Below, in pieces: positions 60,864 to 64,000 of a stretch of DNA of 64,000 nucleotides. How positions within the stretch are numbered: position 1 is the stretch's first letter; each line of letters begins with the position of its first letter. The DNA is from Exobacillus caeni. GTDB lineage: Bacteria > Bacillota > Bacilli > Bacillales > Guptibacillaceae. The notes under the pieces are model-generated. The model saw nothing but the letters and a program-made list of their open reading frames with translations. It did not search any database and was not told the DNA's origin. Position numbers and translations under genes: made by a program. Location: the NCBI RefSeq assembly GCF_005747095.1, contig NZ_SWLG01000005.1, positions 248,001 through 312,000 on the forward strand, in the 5' to 3' direction.

Positions 60864-61490
60864 TTATGGTGTCCATTTATCATGGACGATGCCCACAATA
60901 TATTGCTTTCCTTCATATTCCTTAAAAACAAGCTTCAGGCTTTTCCAATCCATCCCGTCATATTCTTCAGTTCCAGGCACATAATACTCAACGTAATTAG
61001 AATCTGGAAAAAATTGTTTTATGTTGCTTTTCGAATTTCCCTTTTTCATAATTGTGTTGTAGGAAACCATGTCTGTATCTAAAAAATCAGCATCATATAC
61101 ATATTGGTCAAAATACTCTTTAGGAGTAAGCTCGATCGGTTTGCCGCTTCCAGCAGCATTTCCCCACCTGACCTTTTCATCTTTTTTTTCAAAGCTTTTT
61201 ATACCTGAAGCCGAAAAGGTCTTTGCGTTTTTGCTTATATAGCCATATGGAGAAAAAGTGATACCTTTTTCCGGGTGGGCAAATAAAGAAAGCTTTTTAA
61301 AATCCTTTTTAGATATGGCTACAAGTATTTCTCCTGACTTTTGCATAATCCTCGATTTTACGTCCGGCTTTTTTTCAGGCTGTACTTCAGTCTGGTTGTT
61401 CGGTTCTGTTTCCCCTGTGTTCCCGTTATCTTCAGCAGGTTGCTCACAAGCTGCCAGCATAAGTATCATAGCGATTATAAATATTCTCAT
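60864..61490 (-). CDS. Hypothetical lipoprotein (208 aa)
   Basis: Start ATG 61490 with AGGAGTG SD. Lipobox MLAAC, an Asn/Thr/Glu-rich linker, then a domain with FAHPEKGITFSPYGYI, ELTPKEYFDQYVYDADFLDT and WKSLKLVFKEYEGKQYIVGIVHDKW. Similar surface proteins exist in Bacillus, without known function. Single gene with its own terminator. Confidence 0.75.
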   Translation of the reverse strand: MRIFIIAMILMLAACEQPAEDNGNTGETEPNNQTEVQPEKKPDVKSRIMQKSGEILVAISKKDFKKLSLFAHPEKGITFSPYGYISKNAKTFSASGIKSFEKKDEKVRWGNAAGSGKPIELTPKEYFDQYVYDADFLDTDMVSYNTIMKKGNSKSNIKQFFPDSNYVEYYVPGTEEYDGMDWKSLKLVFKEYEGKQYIVGIVHDKWTP

Positions 61491-61839
61491 AAACAAACAC
61501 TCCTGGAAAAATTATATATCATTCTTTTCCCTTGCCTGCATTATCAAACCTTTTAAAAGAACATAAATCTTTTCGTTGTTTCCGTCAACTTAAAAACTGC
61601 TATCCTTTTCATTTGCTGCCAAGCATGACCCTTCTCAAGATGTTACGATAAGTTAAAACACCTTCTTATCTATCATCTTTGCCAGGATTAAATACTTTAA
61701 GACCTGTGCCATCTTTCCTTTTCATTCTTTCCCTATGTTTTGGATTATTTGATTTTAGTCTGAAAAAGCTATAAAATTTTATTTTGAATACCATGACAAT
61801 AAGGAATTAGTACTTTCACATAAAGAGAGGTCATTTAAT
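61491..61839. other. 349-bp divergent intergenic region
   Basis: Carries the zwf promoter (61749-61777) and the lipoprotein gene's SD. The middle part is A/T-rich with no gene, riboswitch or repeat that I can support. Confidence 0.55.
61749..61777 (+). promoter_or_regulatory. Sigma-A promoter of zwf
   Basis: TTGATT (61749-61754), 17 bp, TAAAAT (61772-61777). Confidence 0.6.
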
Positions 61840-63342
61840 ATGAACGATCAAATCAATTCGGCTTCTGTGATCGTCATCTTCGGAGCTACCGGAGACCTGG
61901 CAAAAAGGAAGCTTTATCCGTCTATATACAATCTTTATGAAAAAGGGCACCTTACTGATGATTTTGCTGTAGTCGGTGTGGCAAGAAGACAGCTGTCGAA
62001 TGAAGAATTCAGGAATAACGTAAAAGATTCCATTTATGAAAATTCATCAAAGGCAGCAGATTCAAAAGAAGATTCTTTTGTAAAGCACTTCTTTTATCAG
62101 CCTTTTGACGTTACGAATGACGAATCCTACCAGGCATTAAAGTCCATGCTAGAAAATCTGGACCAACAATTTTCTATACCTGGAAACCGTATTTTTTATC
62201 TTGCTATGGCTCCTGAATTTTTTGGTACGATCGCACTGAACCTTGAAGCAGAAGGACTTACCCAAACGGATGGCTGGAAGCGTCTCGTCATTGAAAAACC
62301 GTTTGGCCATAACCTTCCATCCGCCAAAAAACTGAACGAAGAAATCCGCCAGGTGTTCTCAGAAGATGAAATATATCGTATTGACCATTACCTCGGGAAA
62401 GAAATGGTCCAAAACATCGAGGTGATCCGCTTTGCTAATGCTCTATTTGAACCCCTCTGGAACAACCGTTACATATCAAACATACAGATTACATCAAGTG
62501 AAACGGTAGGTGTTGAAACAAGAGGCGGCTATTATGAGAAATCCGGTGCACTTCGGGACATGGTCCAGAATCATATCCTGCAGATGGTGGCACTGCTTGC
62601 AATGGAACCTCCGATCAAACTGACAACGGAAGATATTCGAAATGAAAAGATCAAAGTTTTCCGATCATTAAGACCCGTTATCCCTGAAGAAGTCGACCAA
62701 TATTTTGTCCGTGGACAGTACGACGCGGGGGAAGTTAACGATAAGGAAGTACAGGGCTACAGGGAAGAAAGCAATGTAGATCCCGAGTCAAACACAGAAA
62801 CATTTGTTGCCGGAAAAGTGATGATTGATAATTTCCGCTGGGCTGGTGTCCCGTTCTATATCCGTACAGGAAAAAGGATGGCAACAAAATCGACTAAAAT
62901 CGTGGTAGAGTTCAAGGAACTTCCAATGAATTTATATTTTGAACAGCAAGAAGAGAAAGGACCTAATCTGCTCGTAATCAATATCCAGCCTGAAGAGGGT
63001 ATGAGGTTGCATCTAAATGCAAAGAAATCAAGCCCGACTGGCGGAACTACGCCGATCCAGCTTGAATTTAACAATAATTCTTTAACTTCGATCAACACGC
63101 CTGAAGCATATGAGAGATTATTGTACGATTGCATGAAAGGCGATGCAACAAACTTCACCCACTGGGACGAGGTTGCTTTGTCCTGGCAGTTCATTGACCC
63201 GATTTCTATTGCATGGGCTAACAATAAAGAAGAAGATTTTCCAAACTATGCTGCAGGTTCGATGGGTCCACGCAAGTCTGAAAAACTCCTTGAAAAAGAT
63301 GGCTTCAAATGGTGGCCCATAACCCATAAAGGTTTAGAGTGA
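61840..63342 (+). CDS. zwf: Glucose-6-phosphate 1-dehydrogenase
   Basis: 500 residues. NADP-binding IFGATGDLAKRKLYPSIYNL and the substrate motif RIDHYLGKEMVQN (catalytic His/Lys). Ends ...ITHKGLE. First step of the oxidative pentose phosphate pathway, giving NADPH. SD GAGAGGTC upstream. A terminator follows, so it is monocistronic. Confidence 0.97.
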   Translation: MNDQINSASVIVIFGATGDLAKRKLYPSIYNLYEKGHLTDDFAVVGVARRQLSNEEFRNNVKDSIYENSSKAADSKEDSFVKHFFYQPFDVTNDESYQALKSMLENLDQQFSIPGNRIFYLAMAPEFFGTIALNLEAEGLTQTDGWKRLVIEKPFGHNLPSAKKLNEEIRQVFSEDEIYRIDHYLGKEMVQNIEVIRFANALFEPLWNNRYISNIQITSSETVGVETRGGYYEKSGALRDMVQNHILQMVALLAMEPPIKLTTEDIRNEKIKVFRSLRPVIPEEVDQYFVRGQYDAGEVNDKEVQGYREESNVDPESNTETFVAGKVMIDNFRWAGVPFYIRTGKRMATKSTKIVVEFKELPMNLYFEQQEEKGPNLLVINIQPEEGMRLHLNAKKSSPTGGTTPIQLEFNNNSLTSINTPEAYERLLYDCMKGDATNFTHWDEVALSWQFIDPISIAWANNKEEDFPNYAAGSMGPRKSEKLLEKDGFKWWPITHKGLE

Positions 63343-63349
63343 GTTGAAA

Positions 63350-63392
63350 AGGATACATGTTGATCAAAAAAGAGCATGTATCTTTCTTTTTA
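63350..63392 (+). terminator. Terminator after zwf
   Basis: Stem GATACATG/CATGTATC followed by TTTCTTTTTATC. Confidence 0.8.
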
Positions 63393-63420
63393 TCAAAGAT
63401 ATCTGAAAGGAAGTGCTAAC

Positions 63421-64000
63421 ATGAAAGTTTACGATGTAACAGCATCTATTTTTGAAGGAATGCCAGTTTATAAGAACAAAGAAGAAAAACAACCGAAAAT
63501 TTCTACCCAGACAAACGGGCATGTTACAGAATCCAGGATTACGATGGATGTACATACAGGAACGCATGTTGATTCTCCGCTTCATATGATCAATGATGCA
63601 GATACTATGGAATCCATTTCAATCGAGGATCTTGTTGGCAATGCTAAAGTAATTGATCTTACAAATGTAAAAGAGAGCATCTCAAAAGAGGACCTTGAAA
63701 AAGAAGAAATCGAAAAGAACGATTTTATTCTTTTTAAAACTCAGAACTCCTTTGAGGATGAATTTAATTTTGATTTTATCTTTCTTGCAGAAGACGGGGC
63801 AAAGTACCTTGTTGAAAAAGGAATCCGTGGTGTAGGAACAGATGCACTCGGCATTGAAAGAAGCCAGCAGGGACACCCTACCCATCGTACCCTGTTTGAA
63901 AAGGAAATTATCATTATGGAAGGCCTTCGTCTTAAAGAAGTTGAAGCTGGGGAATATTTCATGGTTGCTGCCCCCATTAAGCTCCAGGGTACAGATGCAG
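63421..64000 (+). CDS. Cyclase family protein (kynurenine formamidase-like), partial at window end
   Basis: 193 codons seen and still open at the edge. MKVYDVTASIFEGMPVYKNK, then the metal-binding motif MDVHTGTHVDSPLH of the KynB/cyclase fold, and VGTDALGIERSQQGHPTHRTLFE near the end (second His group). Hydrolase of small amides such as N-formylkynurenine; substrate here unknown. SD AAAGGAAGTG. Confidence 0.85.
   Translation, partial: MKVYDVTASIFEGMPVYKNKEEKQPKISTQTNGHVTESRITMDVHTGTHVDSPLHMINDADTMESISIEDLVGNAKVIDLTNVKESISKEDLEKEEIEKNDFILFKTQNSFEDEFNFDFIFLAEDGAKYLVEKGIRGVGTDALGIERSQQGHPTHRTLFEKEIIIMEGLRLKEVEAGEYFMVAAPIKLQGTDA

Overview
The window comes from the chromosome of a Gram-positive, endospore-forming member of the Bacillaceae, possibly close to Fictibacillus or Bacillus. 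The organism call is an inference. It rests on the spore genes (cotJABC, sspH, a gerP cluster), SD sequences of the AAGGAGG type, the many GTG/TTG starts, low-to-mid G+C, csoR-copA-copZ, and an S-box (SAM) riboswitch. Nearly all of it reads as core-type chromosome. I see no prophage, insertion sequence, CRISPR array, rRNA or tRNA.

Layout. 1-10 kb: GNAT and ZIP genes, the cotJ operon behind a candidate sigma-E promoter, uppP, small membrane proteins, a candidate RoxS/RsaE-like sRNA, a creatininase remnant and two lipoproteins. 10-18 kb: two PAS histidine kinases without response regulators, an HNH protein, and a sulfite-oxidase-like molybdoenzyme behind a complete S-box riboswitch. 18-24 kb: a SurA/PrsA-like lipoprotein, immune inhibitor A, and an amino-acid ABC transporter without an ATPase. 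24-29 kb: a minus-strand operon of a PlsY paralogue, a GNAT/class V aminotransferase fusion and an LtaS-like enzyme. 29-34 kb: moaA, YkuK, a phasin-like protein with a UbiB kinase. 35-37.6 kb: a rearranged gerP cluster. 37.6-46 kb: class A PBP, a CNNM/CorC protein with an odd translation start, isocitrate lyase. 46-49 kb: copper operon with its operators. 49-53 kb: ferritin-like protein, two thioredoxin-fold genes, an RpiR regulator, DUF1206, UspA. 53-64 kb: MHYT histidine kinase, M3 peptidase, deoD, CtaM-like protein, zwf and a partial cyclase.

The most notable item is a 91-codon glutaredoxin-like gene at 49754-50029 (minus). Its only interruption is an in-frame TGA exactly at the first catalytic cysteine (TGA-x-x-Cys), and a short stem-loop with a G/U-containing apical loop begins 15 nt downstream. 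That is the pattern of a bacterial selenoprotein with a SECIS. A simple nonsense mutation or sequence error remains possible, because no sel gene lies in this window.

Other leads: (i) the PlsY / acyltransferase-aminotransferase fusion / LtaS operon, which looks like an undescribed amino-acyl lipid or envelope-polymer pathway; (ii) a SAM riboswitch in front of a molybdoenzyme, suggesting a role in methionine or sulfur metabolism; (iii) an SD sequence separated from its start codon by a hairpin that restores normal spacing; (iv) permuted gerP gene order with two similar sigma-K-like promoters; (v) nested palindromic intergenic repeats.
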